This document shows positions 45,105 through 57,713 of a stretch of 64,000 bases of DNA, in pieces. Every line of letters starts with the position of its first letter. The stretch's first letter is position 1. A program made the translations under genes and the position numbers. The stretch is from Begonia masoniana (Eukaryota > Streptophyta > Magnoliopsida > Cucurbitales > Begoniaceae), in assembly GCA_022432975.1 (NCBI GenBank), contig CM039512.1, positions 46,249,289-46,313,288 of the forward strand, given 5' to 3'. The notes beneath the pieces were generated by a model. The model was not told where the DNA came from, did not search any database, and saw nothing but the letters and a program-made list of their open reading frames with translations.

Positions 45105-46066
45105 TTAAAGTGTACCTGGTATTCCTGCTGGTTGTTCAGTATTATCTGGTTTGCTACAAGCAGCAACTCCTGGTGCAATTATTGTAAGGTCACCGTTCCA
45201 CCTTGGACAGTCTTTGATAACATGACTCACTTCTTTACATTTGAAGCTTGCACTCTCCAAAATGATGTTTCTTGCACATAAGACATGTAGGAAGTTAAGA
45301 GGCTCATTCTGATCGCTTTCGTTTCCCATGATCTTCAGTTGTTTCCTTAGGTTTTTTTTTTACTTCTCATTTGTTGTTGCCTTTACTCTACTTCAAAAAC
45401 TTTGACAACGATTTTCGAATATAGCACGTCCTGAATTCCAGATACCTTCATACCTCTATAAATTTCTTCCTTTAATCCTCGCATGAAATGATGAACTTTA
45501 CTTTTGTTTTCCCTCACTATATGGCTGGCAATACGGATTAGCGCCTCAAATTCTCTAACATATTCTGTTACTGTACCCGTCTGTCGAAGCTGGGTAAATT
45601 CTGACATCTTATTTGCCTACACAGCATTGTAAAAGTATTTTTCACATAACAGCTTCTTGGATGGTCCCCACAACACTTCTCTCATGTTTGTCGTGGTCTG
45701 GACGGTGTCTTACCAAATTTTTACGTCACGCTCGAGATAAAACACAACATGAACGACTTTATCTCCATCCTTTACCTTAGTAAGGTCAAGTAAATTTTTC
45801 ATTGTTCGGATCCACTCCTCTGCATGGATTGGATCCGTAAGACATCCATCAAAAGTTAGAGATCGGAGTCATCAGAATCTTTCATTGCCTTGATTGTTAG
45901 GAACGTCCAACTCCTGGTTTCTTCGGTTCTCTCGGTTTACCAATATCTCCAAATGTTGAGATTGTCGCTCTATGTGTTGAGCTTGTCGATTGAGCAGATT
46001 AGTCAGCCGGTCGATGGCGTCATCCCTGTCGTTTCTACCTCTGACCGTTTTTCTAATCCTATACAA
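45105..46066 (-). pseudogene. Element G Gag remnant
   Basis: The minus-strand pieces are: 46066-45872 (DDAIDRLTNLLNRQAQHIER, a Gln/Arg-rich helix at the Gag start), broken sequence 45871-45608 with capsid-like WIRT and FYLER, 45607-45383 with the capsid motif MSEFTQLRQTGTVTEYVREF, and 45329-45105 with a damaged zinc knuckle (SFKCKEVSHVIKDC, one Cys lost). Stops divide the pieces. Gag would have packaged the RNA. Confidence 0.8.
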
Positions 46067-46189
46067 GTTTATAAAGAGATAAATATTAGAAAATGCTACA
46101 ATTCATAAACATACTTACAGTTGAGGAAGCATGTCCGGGCAGTGGCTTGTACTGTTAGGCAGTTTACAGAAACGATTTTCAATCCGGGT

Positions 46190-46201
46190 GCTCTGATACC
46201 A
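46190..46201 (-). promoter_or_regulatory. Primer-binding site of G (tRNA-iMet)
   Basis: On the minus strand TGGTATCAGAGC starts at 46201, five bases after the 5' LTR end at 46207. Confidence 0.93.
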
Positions 46202-46206
46202 TAACT

Positions 46207-48473
46207 TGTGGTGACCCTCACGAGTCCCCACGTGACTTTATGTACATTGACATACTTAACTTTTTAGCGTATAAATTTTTTCTGACTTTATTTAATGGCT
46301 TTATTCATTTCCTCGAGCGACATCGTTTATAATATTAAACCTTGGTAGCGGAAGACAATCGTGCGTGGAAGACTCGTTATAAAGTAAAATTAAACAAAAT
46401 CCCAAGTTTGACACAATAAAAAGAACCCTAGTCGACCCCAAAGCTTTCGGTCGACATTTCACAATAGTGGTCGACACCTCATTTGTCTCTGTTTTTTGTT
46501 TGTACAGAGACTGGTCGACACCTTGCAATAACGATCGACACCTTGACTGATAGGTCAACCCCTACAAGCACAGGTCGACACTTCAAAGGAAAAATGTCAT
46601 CCCTCTACGCCTAACACTTCACAGTTTACACACTTATCCCATTTTACTTACTCATTATCAATTCATTTCCTTTACTTTATAAACCACTTTCAACATCCAA
46701 TTCACTCTTAAATACACTATAAACTCAACGATTATACTTTAATAACATAATAATTTATCACCATATCTACACCATGAGTACTTAGCGGAATTCTAAAAAT
46801 GAACTGCATGGGTACGTCTAAAATGAACGTATCCAAACAGACGAAAAACGAAAGACTCCCCAACATTACCAGTATTTCAAAATAGAAAACCTAACTATCT
46901 ATAAGCTACTTATACATGTCAAAATTAAAAACTTCATCCATGACACACATACATATTGCCCATGGGTCAAAATACGCTCCAACAGCCACGAGCACCCTAC
47001 CACAGGCATTCTTCTTCAACTGCATCTTTCATCGGTAGAGGTACATTATCCTTACATTCTTCTATGTCATCTACACCACAAAGACAACTAATGAGCTAAA
47101 GGCTCAGCAAGTCAACGTAAATGTAAATGCATGTTGTGCATATGCAGTTCGTAAAACATGCAGTCATTTCATTTCATTTCGTTACATAGCGGGATGTCAC
47201 CGGGGGTTTATTCTCACCAGATGGAGGTGGCACATCCTGCGGTTGGATAACCCTCTCCATCTACCGGAGGGAAAACATGCTCCTCCTCTCAGGACAGCCA
47301 TATCTGAACCCTACCCCGACATGACTATGATTACGTACATTCATTTCTTTCTTTAGTTCATTTTCCTTTTTATAAAACACGTGCATAAACTCGTTTTCAT
47401 GCCATTTTGAAAAGACGTGATGCATGGACAGTTCATATTGCATAAACTTATAAAAGTGTAGAAAACAATCAATAGAAACATAAAAAACATTCTACAACTT
47501 AACCAACCTAGCTACCCATCCAAATTTGCATTCAATTAAGTACATCACCAATTTCCTCAAAACATCAAACTCATGTGGTGTAGGCCAAATCGGCCAAGCA
47601 ATGTCACAAAAACTTACCTCGGGTCCTTATCAATTCAAGCTCGGAATCCGTTAGCTTTGTTCTTATCAATTTCTAACAACCTAACAAAACATTCAGTTCA
47701 GAAACTTAACATAAATAAGGTAAATTTTCGGATTTCACTTCACATTTCCACCAAATTTCAAATCACCATAACTTTCTCAATTTTTATTTGTTTCCAATGA
47801 TTCAACATGTTTTGGAAACCTCTTTACGTCTATTTTAACATGGAACCATCCATTTATAAAAATCAAATCGGAAGTTAGAGCAGAATTCTGAAAACAGAAG
47901 CTACCCTATTTGTGTAACTTCAAAACCGTTTTCCAATTTTTTGTAAAAGCATGCACCCATCTCCAATACAATCTAAACTTAATCCTTAGAATGCCATTTA
48001 AACACCTTTAACTTAGCAACTAACAAATTTTCAAGGATAATTTCATAGGTTAGGGTTTTGGAAAACCCCATTCCAAACAAAGCTTAAAAACTCATTCATA
48101 ACACTCCAAAACTTACATAATTCATAGCCAATAACCAACTTACCTTAAATATTGATCAAAATGAGGAAGCTAGGGCATGGAGAAAAGCTTCAATGGAGGA
48201 GAAGGAGTGCTGCAGTTTTACATGAAGGAGAAGAAGAGGTTGAAGACCAAAAATAGGGTTAATTTGCCTTAATCACAATTAACCACCCCTTAACTTTGCT
48301 TAATTAAAATTTCACCTACCTATTTTTCTCTTCCAACTATTTGAATCTCTTTTTGTTACGTTCGTTAATTACTCTTTCCTTCAAAATCTCATCCATAATA
48401 TACAATACATTAAATAATGTATTCGTACGAAATATTTTTATTCACAAAATGTACGAAAATTTCGGGTGTTACA
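46207..48473 (-). repeat. 5' LTR of element G
   Basis: 2,267 bp, TGTGGTGACCC to GGGTGTTACA on the plus strand, the partner of 39592-41864. It carries the GGTCGACA cluster (46430-46582), island 3 with one change (46959-46972) and island 1 on the minus strand (47577-47619). It has no gene. Confidence 0.9.
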
Positions 48474-48484
48474 GTTACACTACG

Positions 48485-48536
48485 CCTGAACAACAATATG
48501 ATGGCTACACCTGTACGACAATGAGATAGCTACGCC
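48485..48536 (+). repeat. H LTR middle piece: 25-bp minisatellite units 5 (end) to 7
   Basis: CCT at 48485-48487 completes unit 5. Units 6 (48488-48512) and 7 (48513-48536) follow. The last base of unit 7 is at 63646, beyond transposon I. The phase of 25 is conserved across both insertions. Confidence 0.9.
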
Positions 48537-49464
48537 TAGGGGTGAGCAGGAACGGACCGAGGACCGAGAACCAGACCGGACCACCAGTTTCGGTCCTAAA
48601 AATAGAACTCTCATGGGAAATGATCCGGTTCTCAGTCCAGGTCCAAAATTTCCTGAAATCTCAGACCGGACCAAAGCCATTTAAGGCTCGGCTGAAGGGG
48701 GAGAATGTAATATCCGGCTTGTACGGAATTTTAGATTATAATATATATCGGTATTTTCTATAAATATATCAAATCAAACTCGTTTCACAAAAAGGAAGCG
48801 CCATTATGATCCTAATTATTAATTGGAATTTTAAGAAATTAAGAATTTTCGGAGTAATAACACTATATTCCGAGTAATTAAGTTTCTCGTAATACAAAGG
48901 ATGTTTTAGTAAAAATAGTAAACGGGGTCCGAATTGAGAACAGACAGTTTTAATAAATCTCAAATAATAAGTTGGACCTATTGGTGAAATAAGGAAATTT
49001 GGAGAACCCGAATCGTTAACTAATTAACGATATAAAGGACGAAAGAATATAATTAAGAGCAAAGGGCAAAATGGTAATTTGTCAAATCAAAATTATAAAA
49101 ATAACTAAAACTTTCTTTTCCCCCATTCCTTCTCTGCCTTCGCGAAATCACAGAGAACATTTCTCTCTTCTCCCTGCGATCTCCCTCTGCCGTCGACAGA
49201 GCTCTCAACTTCCGACCTCCGTTCTTCCTCCAATCATTCCGTTTTCTTCGCGTTTTCTCCTCCAATCGACGCTCTAGGTATGGATCTATAGTTTTTGAAC
49301 GTTTATTTCGAGTTTTACGGAATTTGAACAATTAGAGTTTCGTTTAGGTTTCGTTTTAAAATCGCGATTTATAGTCCGAAATTGATAGGTTTGCCGTAAT
49401 TAGGGATATAGTAAATGTATTGGACGTTATTGGACAAATTTAATTGATTTTGGACGAATGTTAG

Positions 49465-51215
49465 TGATAAGTGTGTATTTTACGCACTTATTTATACTTT
49501 TTTTTATACTTGAAATGAATAATTTTCCTCAAGTGATCGGAAGAATTTAACGAAAATTGTCAAGTGTGCAGTAAAGATTTTAAAAATAGGAATCGAAGTT
49601 TTAAAGAAGAGAAGTAATGAGCAGCGATCGACGTACACAAAGTATTCAGAAATCAATCGGCACAAACAACAAAGGAGACCAACAGCGATCGATCTCCATG
49701 AATTCACAGAGATCGATCGCCACAATTGCCACATATTAGGAGCAAGCAGCGAACGATTTCTGAGAGCAGCGATCGATCTCTGTAATCCAGCAGAGATCGA
49801 TCGCCACATATAATTGCAAATTGAAGAGAAGCCAGAGATCATTTCGCTGTACATACGAAGAAGAACAGCGATCGATCTCTATAAAAATCCAGAGATCGAT
49901 CGCCGTACATGGGAGAAAAGGAAGAAGAAGCAACAAACATAGCCACATATTCCAGCAAAGGAAAGAAATAATCAATGGAAATTTAAAAAAATCACTTATT
50001 AAATCTCATCCATTAATCAGCAAAGGAAAGAAAATAAAAACCTAAGGGCAGAGAGGGATTCGGGCAAGCAGCGATTCGGTCTTGATTGAATATGGAAAGA
50101 AACAGAGATTCGGTTTTGGACGATTTAAAGAGCCTGGATTCAGATTTGGAAAGGGGCGACTATACAGCAAGAAACAGAGGATTGAGGAGGGGAATTCGGC
50201 TATATTTTTTCACAGAGCAGAGCGCAGCAGCGGGAGTGACTCTGGCGAGCTCTGTTCGGCGACGTTGAGAGCAGCGACGGAAGGGTCTGCGACTTGGAGA
50301 GTTTCGGCGCAGCAGATCCGACGAGCAGCGAGGAGCGTCGGCGAGACTGGACAGCGCAACAGAGAAGCCAATCTTCGACGCAGAGAAGCAACTTCACAGG
50401 ATATATTCCTTTTCTTTTTATTTCTATTATTTCATTATGCAATTTAGTATTATAATTATTTATCTTTATTTTAGTATGAACTAACTTTCTGTTCTAGGGA
50501 TATGACGTAACTGAAACTCGATTGTTTAATGTTTCTAATTTAGTTTCTATTTTCCTTTTTTCGATATCGTGTTGAGTATTCTTGTCTATTCTTCATGCTT
50601 AATTTTGCCTGATCACCAAAGTTAAGATTTTTAGGGTTGTTTCAAAAGACGGAAGTTGCGAAATAACTGGGCACTGATGAGTTTACCATGAACTGATTCT
50701 AGACTAGGGATAGCTAGGACTTTTATGCAGTTTTATGATTTTCTGCACTTAATGTATTCAACTGATTTGAGTTTGAGACCGGGAGGTGATAACCTGTTAG
50801 TTGGATAATATTATTATAGCTCGGGAGAGAATAATAATTAAAATAGAAAAATTGCTGTCAACACGTAGGATTAGGAAATATTAACTAAATTAGGGATATT
50901 AAATAGGAAAGTGGATGTGAAATCAGAATCCCTAGATTCTTTCTTAATATTTACCAAATCTTTAATTATTTTCCTGCCATTTATTTTAGTTTCCTAATTA
51001 GTTTACTTCAATTACTTTAGTTATTTAATTGTTTAATTTAAAATCAAATAAAAATCAAATCTTTTTAATAAATATTAAAGTGTTTTAGTCCAATTAATTT
51101 AAAATTAACTTAATTTAATATTTTAGTAAAACTATTCCTCGTGGGTTCGACTCTTACTTATAAACTATATTACTTGTGCGACACGTACACTTGCGTATCA
51201 CGATTTTTCGCAACA
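49465..51215 (+). repeat. 5' LTR of element K
   Basis: 1,751 bp, TGATAAGTGTG to TTCGCAACA. Three hairpin modules with arms GCGATCGATCTCT and AGAGATCGATCGC (or slightly shorter) lie at about 49690-49730, 49769-49804 and 49876-49912. It contains no gene. Confidence 0.95.
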
Positions 51216-51221
51216 AGTTTT

Positions 51222-51238
51222 TGGCGCCGTTGCCGGGG
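51222..51238 (+). promoter_or_regulatory. Primer-binding site of K (tRNA-Asp)
   Basis: TGGCGCCGTTGCCGGGG begins six bases after the LTR end. It is complementary to the 3' end of plant tRNA-Asp(GTC), a primer typical of Athila-like elements. Confidence 0.92.
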
Positions 51239-51417
51239 AATTATTTTTCTTAATATTTCATTAAGTTATTTTTGTTTTAATTTGGACTGTTTAATTAATT
51301 CGTTGTATTTGCTCTTGCAGTTGCATGCGCAAATTTGGTACTGTCGACCTATTACCTATCGACCCTGAAATTGAACGAACCTGCCCAAGAAATCGTAGGG
51401 AAACAAGGCAGACAACG

Positions 51418-53140
51418 ATGGCGGATGGGCAAAACGCAGATGTACGACAGATGATCGAAGTGGCCGAAGTCAGGAGACGAACATTGCTCGATTATGTCAT
51501 GCCATCTATGGACGGTTCAATCAGCAATTCGAAAACCTGCGATCACATGCAACAATTTTGAAATAAAGCCGGGAACCATACATATGATTCAGCAGTATCA
51601 ATTCTGTGGTCTGCCTAACGAGGATCCAAAAGATCATATTGCAAGCTTCGTTGAGGTCTGTGACACGTTTAAATATCATAATGTTTCTGATGATGCTGTT
51701 AGACTTAGGTTGTTCCCCTTTACACTAAGAGATCGCGCTAAGAACTGGTTAAATTCCTTACCCCCGGATTCAATTACAACGTGGAATGAATTAGTTCAAA
51801 GATTCCTATCTAAATTCTTTCCCTTTGAAAAAATGGCAAAACTCCGCAACGAAATTAATAACTTTAATCAATTCGATGGCGAGACGGTCTATGAAGCATG
51901 GGGCCGATTCAAGGAACTTTTACGAAAATGCCCCCAACATGGTCTACCACAATGGATGCAAATACAGACATTTTTCATCGGCCTGTCAGTTGCTACACGG
52001 ACTCTTGTTAACTCAGCAGCTGGTGGATCACTACTACAGAAGACAGAAGTGGAGGCATTCAACCTGTTAGAGGAGTTATCACTCAATAATGATCAGTGCC
52101 CGGTTGAACGTCAGATTTTGAGGAAGCAGTCAAATACCCCAGAAATGGAAGCGATAAAAGCATTAACTACACAAATGGCATCCCTCACTAAACACATCCT
52201 AGGTAATCAAGTTTCAGTTAATGCAATTCATTCCCCGATCGAACAATGTCATTGGTGCCAAGGACCACATGCTAGTGAAAACTGTCAGCAAGGGAACCAA
52301 ATGGGTAATAGTTCTTCTGAACATGCCCAATATGTGGGAAATTACAATAGACCGACGCTCCAGAATTCTGGTAATTACTATAATGGGGGGAACAACAATC
52401 ATCCGAACTTCTCGTGGAAGAACCCGAACAACGCTATCCAGATGCCACAAGTTAATCAACCGCGACCTCCGTTTCCTGAAAGAAAATCTAACCTGGAGGA
52501 TTTAATTGCCAAGATGGGTGAGCACACAAATAATTTTATGGCTGAAACAAGAACCACCTTACAAAACCAGTCGGGCCAAATTCGAAGCTTAGAAACTCAA
52601 ATAGGCCAGATTGCAGCTGCACTAATTGAACGCCCACAAGGTACATTGCCCAGTTCCACTGAAATCAACCCCAGAGACCAATGCAATGCCATCACACTTA
52701 GGAGTGGACAAGTTATTGAAAATTGCGCCAAAGAAAATAAGAAAGTGGTCGCACATGACGGAATGCATTCGTCATCATCCGAGTCCACATCAAAGGATCA
52801 AGAGCTACAGGAAGCCCCACCAATCCCAAAGGAAATCGTTCCAAAAATTCCTTTCCCACAACGCCTGAAAAATACAAAATTGGATAGGCAATTCGACAAA
52901 TTCTTGAACGTTTTCAAACAATTACACATCAACATCCCGTTTGCCGAGGCACTGGAACAAATGCCAACCTATGCAAAATTTTTAAAAGAGATTTTATCAC
53001 ATAAAAGAAAAATAGAGGATTGTGGTACAATCACACTGTCTGAAGAATGCAGTGCAATAATTCAACGAAAACTCCCACTAAAATTGAAGGATCCAGGTAG
53101 TTTTACGGTTCCATGTGAGATTGGGAACTGCATTTTTTAG
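51418..53140 (+). CDS. gag: Element K Gag (frameshifted near 51520)
   Basis: The likely start is ATG 51418 (MADGQNADVRQ). That frame closes at 51561, and Athila-type Gag continues in the overlapping frame 51494-53140 from about NNFEIKPG, so one small indel lies near 51500-51535. The capsid is recognisable from FVEVCDTFKYHNVSDDAVRL and ITTWNELVQRFLSKFFP. A zinc knuckle of the short Athila spacing, CHWCQGPHASENC, begins at about residue 252 of the second frame. The C-terminal part is Gln/Pro-rich and ends in GNCIF followed by TAG (53138). The frame goes straight on into protease, so the TAG is probably a mutated CAG. Confidence 0.92.
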
Positions 53141-53566
53141 CGTGCTTTATGCGATCTGGGAGCAAGCATCAATTTAATGCCATTATCTATTTTTCAAAAG
53201 CTGGAGCTAGGTGAAGCAAAACCAACACGAGTGATTTTACAAATGGCTGATAGATCAATAAAGCACCCGAGAGGAATCATAGAAGACGTGCTTGTTAAGG
53301 TCGATAAGTTCATATTTCCAGCAGATTTTGTAGTCCTAGATATGGTTGAAGACCGAGATATCCCGATAATCTTAGGACGACCATTTTTAGCAACTGGGGG
53401 AGCGTTGATTGACGTGCAAAGGGGTGAATTGAAATTGCGTGTACAAAATGAGGAGGTCACATTTAATGTGTTCCGCTCGATGAAGTATCCACAGGCTAGT
53501 GATGACGTGTTTCGGATAGACACAATAGGACTCCACATTAGCGGTTATGCCATTTCAGTTAAGTGA
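53141..53566 (+). CDS. Element K protease
   Basis: In frame with Gag after the TAG. The active site reads [13 protein letters not shown] at about 53147-53185; Athila-type proteases have DLGA in place of DTGA. It is followed by the retropepsin core [19 protein letters not shown]. The frame closes at 53564, while RT lies in a frame that overlaps it by 20 bases (53547 onward), so there is a second frameshift near 53550. The enzyme would cut the Gag-Pol precursor. Confidence 0.9.
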   Translation, partial: RALCDLGASINLMPLSIFQKLELGEAKPTRVILQMADRSIKHPRGIIEDVLVKVDKFIFPADFVVLDMVEDRDIPIILGRPFLATGGALIDVQRGELKLRVQNEEVTFNVFRSMKYPQASDDVFRIDTIGLHISGYAISVK

Positions 53567-54893
53567 CTTACTTGAAACAAGTGAATTCAATCAAGATATT
53601 CCCCTGGACGAAAACGTGGGAGCTACAAGCTATGCATTATTGATGAACGCTTTTGAACCCGAAAAGAAGAAGTATTTTGAAAGTTTGGGAGAGCCACCTA
53701 TTAGGGTCCCCCCATCCATTGAAAGTCCACCAACTCTAGAACTAAAACCTCTACCGTCTCACTTACGTTATGCCTATATAGGAGAAAACGAGACGCTTCC
53801 AGTTATTATCTCAGTGGACTTATCTCCGATCGAAGAAGAAAAGCTATTACGAGTACTTCGAAAATATAAAGTCGCTATTGGATGGACTCTATCGGATATT
53901 AGAGGCATTAGCTCCTCATTCTGTGTACATCGGATCTTAATGGAAGACGATCATCGCCCATCAGTTGAACACCAAAGGCGTCTGAATCCAGCAATGAAAG
54001 AGGTTGTGCGCAAAGAGATTTTGAAATGGTTGGATGCGGGCGTTATTTACCCGATTTCAGATAGCCCGTGGGTGAGCCCGGTGCAATGTGTGCCGAAGAA
54101 AAGTGGATTGACAGTAATCAAGAATGACAATAATGAGCTCATCCCATCTCGCACAGTCACCGGCTGGCGGATATGCATGGATTATCGAAAGTTAAATAAG
54201 GCCACACGTAAAGATCACTTCCCGTTGCCATTTATTGATCAGATGCTAGATAGACTTTCTGGTCACGATTACTACTGCTTTCTAGATGGATACTCGGGAT
54301 ACAATCAGATTGTTATAGCACCGGAAGATCAAGAAAAGACTACCTTCACATGCCCGTATGGTACATTTGCTTTTCGACGGATGCCATTCGGATTATGCAA
54401 CGCACCTGCGACATTTCAGCGCTGCATGATGGCAATTTTTTCTGACATGGTAGAACGATACATTGAGGTGTTTATGGATGACTTCTCAGTTTTTGGAGCA
54501 TCATTTGACATCTGTTTGGAAAATTTGTCTAAAGTGATGGCTCGATGTGTGGAGACCAACCTAGTACTTAATTGGGAGAAATGTCATTTTATGGTTAAAG
54601 AGGGAATCGTTTTAGGCCACCGGATTTCATCACAAGGCATTGAGGTGGACCGAGCTAAGATAGTGGCGATTGAGAAATTACCACCACCCATATCAGTTAA
54701 GGGAGTGCGTAGTTTTCTTGGACACGCTGGTTTTTACCGGCGCTTCATCAAGGACTTCTCCAAGATTACTAAACCCTTGTGCAGTCTACTAGAAAAAGAC
54801 GTGTCATTCAAGTTTACAGCAGAATGTTTTGAAGCATTTAATATTCTTAAAGAAAAACTTGTGACAGCTCCGATTATCACTGCACCCGATTAG
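53547..54893 (+). CDS. Element K reverse transcriptase
   Basis: 448 open codons. An N-terminal link includes [11 protein letters not shown] and [14 protein letters not shown], typical before Athila RT. RT itself has [31 protein letters not shown] and the catalytic FMDD at residues 309-312 ([10 protein letters not shown]). [20 protein letters not shown] marks the thumb/connection. TAG at 54891 falls where the family has Trp (PDWDLPFE), consistent with TGG to TAG, and separates RT from RNase H in the same frame. Confidence 0.95.
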   Translation: MPFQLSDLLETSEFNQDIPLDENVGATSYALLMNAFEPEKKKYFESLGEPPIRVPPSIESPPTLELKPLPSHLRYAYIGENETLPVIISVDLSPIEEEKLLRVLRKYKVAIGWTLSDIRGISSSFCVHRILMEDDHRPSVEHQRRLNPAMKEVVRKEILKWLDAGVIYPISDSPWVSPVQCVPKKSGLTVIKNDNNELIPSRTVTGWRICMDYRKLNKATRKDHFPLPFIDQMLDRLSGHDYYCFLDGYSGYNQIVIAPEDQEKTTFTCPYGTFAFRRMPFGLCNAPATFQRCMMAIFSDMVERYIEVFMDDFSVFGASFDICLENLSKVMARCVETNLVLNWEKCHFMVKEGIVLGHRISSQGIEVDRAKIVAIEKLPPPISVKGVRSFLGHAGFYRRFIKDFSKITKPLCSLLEKDVSFKFTAECFEAFNILKEKLVTAPIITAPD

Positions 54894-54896
54894 GAC

Positions 54897-56633
54897 TTGC
54901 CATTTGAAATTATGACGGATGCGAGTGATTTCGCTGTTGGAGCAGTTTTGGGCCAAAGGAGAGATAAAAGTTTCCGAACAATTTACTACGCTAGTCGGAC
55001 CCTTAATGATGCTCAATTAAATTATGCTACCACAGAGAAAGAGTTATTGGCCGTCGTCTTCGCCTTTGATAAGTTCAGACCATACGTGATTGGAAATAAA
55101 GTCATAGTATTCACCGACCACTCAGCAATCAAATATCTCATGGAGAAAAAGGACGCTAAACCTCGGTTAATTAGGTGGGTGCTACTATTACAAGAATTTG
55201 ACCTGGAAATTAGAGATAAAAAGGGAACCGAAAATCTAGTAGCTGACCACCTCTCTCGTTTAGAAACTCGAGAGCATGTGACCGATCAAAACCATCAAAT
55301 AAATGAAGATTTCCCGGACGAGACTCTCCTCGCTGTGTCGCAGCTACCATGGTACGCAGATTACGTGAATTACCTGGTTGGTCAAACTATACCACCCGAC
55401 TTGAAATCTCATCAACGAAAGAAATTCTTCTCCGACATTCGACGCTACTACTGGGAAGAACCTATCCTGTATAAGCATTGTTCTGATCAAATGATACGGC
55501 GTTGTATACCAGAAGATGAGATGGAATCAGTCTTGAGGCACTGCCACACTCTGGAATGTGGCGGGCACTTTGGAGGCGTTCGGACTGCAGCAAAAGTATT
55601 ACAGTGCGGTTTTTATTGGCCATCATTATTTAGAGATGCTCACACATTCGTGCAGGCTTGCGATAGATGCCAACGCACGGGGAATATTTCTCGACGCAAT
55701 GAAATGCCCTTGACGAACATACTGGAAGTAGAACTTTTTGACGTATGGGGAATTGATTTTATGGGTCCTTTTCCCGCATCTTTCAATAACAAATATATTC
55801 TGTTAGCCGTTGACTACGTATCCAAGTGGGTGGAGGCTATTGCGACACCAACCAATGACGAAAAAGTGGTGCTAAACTTTTTACGTAAAAATATTTTTGC
55901 TCGTTTTGGCACTCCTAGAGCCATTATCAGTGATGAGGGTACACACTTCTGCAATAAACAATTTACAGCCTTATTATTGAAATACGGAGTAAAGCATCGG
56001 AAGACCCTTGGCTATCACCCTCAGTCTAATGGACAAGCTGAAGTTTCAAATAGAGAGATCAAACAAATTCTGGAAAAGACAGTCAGCTCGTCACGCAAAG
56101 ATTGGTCACGAAAATTGGATGACGCTTTATGGGCTTATCGGACAGCATTTAAAACTCCAATAGGAATGAGCCCATATCGATTAGTTTTTGGGAAAGCATG
56201 TCACCTCCCAGTTGAGTTGGAACATCGGGCATTATGGGCTATCAAGAATTTAAATATGGAATTGCAAGCAGCTGGAAAAGCTAGACTCCTACAGATTAAT
56301 GAGCTTGATGAATTAAGACGCGAAGCCTACGAAAATGCTCGGATATACAAGGAGAAAACTAAAGTGTGGCATGACAAACATATTTTGAAGAAGGACTTAG
56401 TCCCGGGGCAGCAAGTTCTGTTATTTAATTCACGATTGAAGCTTTTTCCGGGAAAATTAAAGTCAAGATGGTCGGGACCATTTACGGTTAGTCAAGTATT
56501 TTCGCACGGAGCCGTTGAGCTACGCCGAGTAGATAACGGCACATTTAAGGTTAATGGGCAAAGAGTAAAACCGTACTTTGGTGGAGTGATCGAGAGTGAT
56601 GTTCAAGTCACTCATTTGGAGCCCGATACGTAA
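54897..56633 (+). CDS. Element K RNase H and integrase
   Basis: 578 open codons. RNase H begins with Asp8 ([14 protein letters not shown]), followed by [30 protein letters not shown] and VADHLSRLE. The integrase zinc region has H..H and CDRC, then Asp287 (WGIDFMGPF), Asp346 (IISDEGTHF) and Glu382 ([10 protein letters not shown]), with exactly 35 residues between the last two. The C-terminus includes [12 protein letters not shown], with no chromodomain, as in Athila. It ends naturally at 56631. This is the best-preserved gene segment in the window, but lacking its own start it depends on the broken upstream frame. Confidence 0.95.
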   Translation: MPFEIMTDASDFAVGAVLGQRRDKSFRTIYYASRTLNDAQLNYATTEKELLAVVFAFDKFRPYVIGNKVIVFTDHSAIKYLMEKKDAKPRLIRWVLLLQEFDLEIRDKKGTENLVADHLSRLETREHVTDQNHQINEDFPDETLLAVSQLPWYADYVNYLVGQTIPPDLKSHQRKKFFSDIRRYYWEEPILYKHCSDQMIRRCIPEDEMESVLRHCHTLECGGHFGGVRTAAKVLQCGFYWPSLFRDAHTFVQACDRCQRTGNISRRNEMPLTNILEVELFDVWGIDFMGPFPASFNNKYILLAVDYVSKWVEAIATPTNDEKVVLNFLRKNIFARFGTPRAIISDEGTHFCNKQFTALLLKYGVKHRKTLGYHPQSNGQAEVSNREIKQILEKTVSSSRKDWSRKLDDALWAYRTAFKTPIGMSPYRLVFGKACHLPVELEHRALWAIKNLNMELQAAGKARLLQINELDELRREAYENARIYKEKTKVWHDKHILKKDLVPGQQVLLFNSRLKLFPGKLKSRWSGPFTVSQVFSHGAVELRRVDNGTFKVNGQRVKPYFGGVIESDVQVTHLEPDT

Positions 56634-56792
56634 AGACCATCGAGCGTCAAGCCGTTGACGTTAACTACGGCACTTTTCGGGAAATTTCCCGTCTATTTTA
56701 TTGTTTTAATTGTCGTTAGTAGGTTAGCTATTTACTTTGAAGTTTAGATTAGGATTTTTCTTTTTGACAATTACGTAATTTACTTAAATGTG

Positions 56793-56827
<35 letters not shown>
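56793..56827 (+). repeat. Poly-A tract (35 A) in K
   Basis: An uninterrupted A-run downstream of integrase. Confidence 0.98.
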
Positions 56828-56829
<2 letters not shown>

Positions 56830-57653
56830 CCTGATAGATTGCTCTTTCGACCGAAGCGCCACCACACTGCTGCCGGACCCCACATGAGGTACACTATCCC
56901 CTCTCCTATTGTTCGTGTATGATTATTTACATTGAGGACAATGTCTATATTAAGTTTGGGGGGGTTTTTAATTTGAACAATGCTTAATATTTTGAAATTC
57001 TATGGTATGATTATTTATTTCATTTGTTTAAAGTGTCAATGATTGCACCTTTGATTGATGCATGTTTCAACTTCTGAATAAATTCTGAGATACTATGATT
57101 TGTGATAGTAGCATTGATTGGAACTTAGGAAGTTAGACTTGTTGTGTGGAAATGTTCATTCTTATTTAAGTTTAGCTGATTATGATATAAATTGTGTCTT
57201 GAGATCGAGAGCCTAAACACAGTAAGGGAGTGCTTGAGTGTAAACACTGAAAGGGAGTGAGCTCCATTTATATTTAGTGAGTGATTAGTGAGTATCAAAT
57301 TGTTCTTGGTTTTGCCCTGCATTCATGAATACAAATTGTGATTTTTGCAGAAATAAGAGAATGACTTAGGCCATGTTTGAATCGTTTGAGCCTTTATTGA
57401 CATACCTCATTTGTGTCATTTAAATGGCACCCTTAGTCTCCTATTTGAACTTATATTTACCATTATTTTGTCAACCCTAATTTAGCCTACCCTGAAATTA
57501 TTTTGACTATCCTATTTATTGAGCACAGGGTTGTGGGTACATATTATGGGGAAAGTTGGAGAAAGTAGTGGTGAGAATCAAAGCTAAGTCTTTTGTCAAT
57601 TGTCTAAGTTGTTAATATTTGGGGATTTTATTTATTCTTCCCTTATGTTTTTC

Positions 57654-57657
<4 letters not shown>

Positions 57658-57710
<53 letters not shown>
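57658..57710 (+). repeat. Poly-A tract (53 A) in K
   Basis: An uninterrupted A-run. The polylysine frame through it is an artefact. Its length may be affected by sequencing or assembly error. Confidence 0.97.

Positions 57711-57713
<3 letters not shown>

Larger units (their letters stand above)
39592..48473 (-). mobile_element. Tekay-like element G, lacking protease and RT
   Basis: 8,882 bp, flanked by ATTAC (39587-39591) and GTTAC (48474-48478), a TSD with one change. The plus-strand left end is TATGGCGATCC (TG decayed) and the right end GGGTGTTACA. On the minus strand: 5' LTR 48473-46207, PBS 46201-46190, gag remains 46066-45105, unidentified DNA 45104-43633, end of RNase H and integrase 43632-42037, PPT, 3' LTR 41864-39592. 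The LTRs are clearly related but differ at a few percent of sites by eye. Confidence 0.88.
5675..48479 (+). mobile_element. Tekay-like solo LTR A, split by elements B and G
   Basis: The LTR begins TGTAACACCC at 5675 and ends CATTACA, whose last base is 48479. It is flanked by a perfect 5-bp TSD, CTACG, at 5670-5674 and 48480-48484. Its own sequence is 5675-7501, 38735-39591 and the final base after G's TSD copy (48479), about 2.7 kb in all. No internal gag-pol of its own remains, so it is a solo LTR formed by LTR-LTR recombination. Removing it with one TSD restores the 25-bp repeat register exactly. The strand is set by TGTAAC at the left end and the order of conserved islands. Confidence 0.85.
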
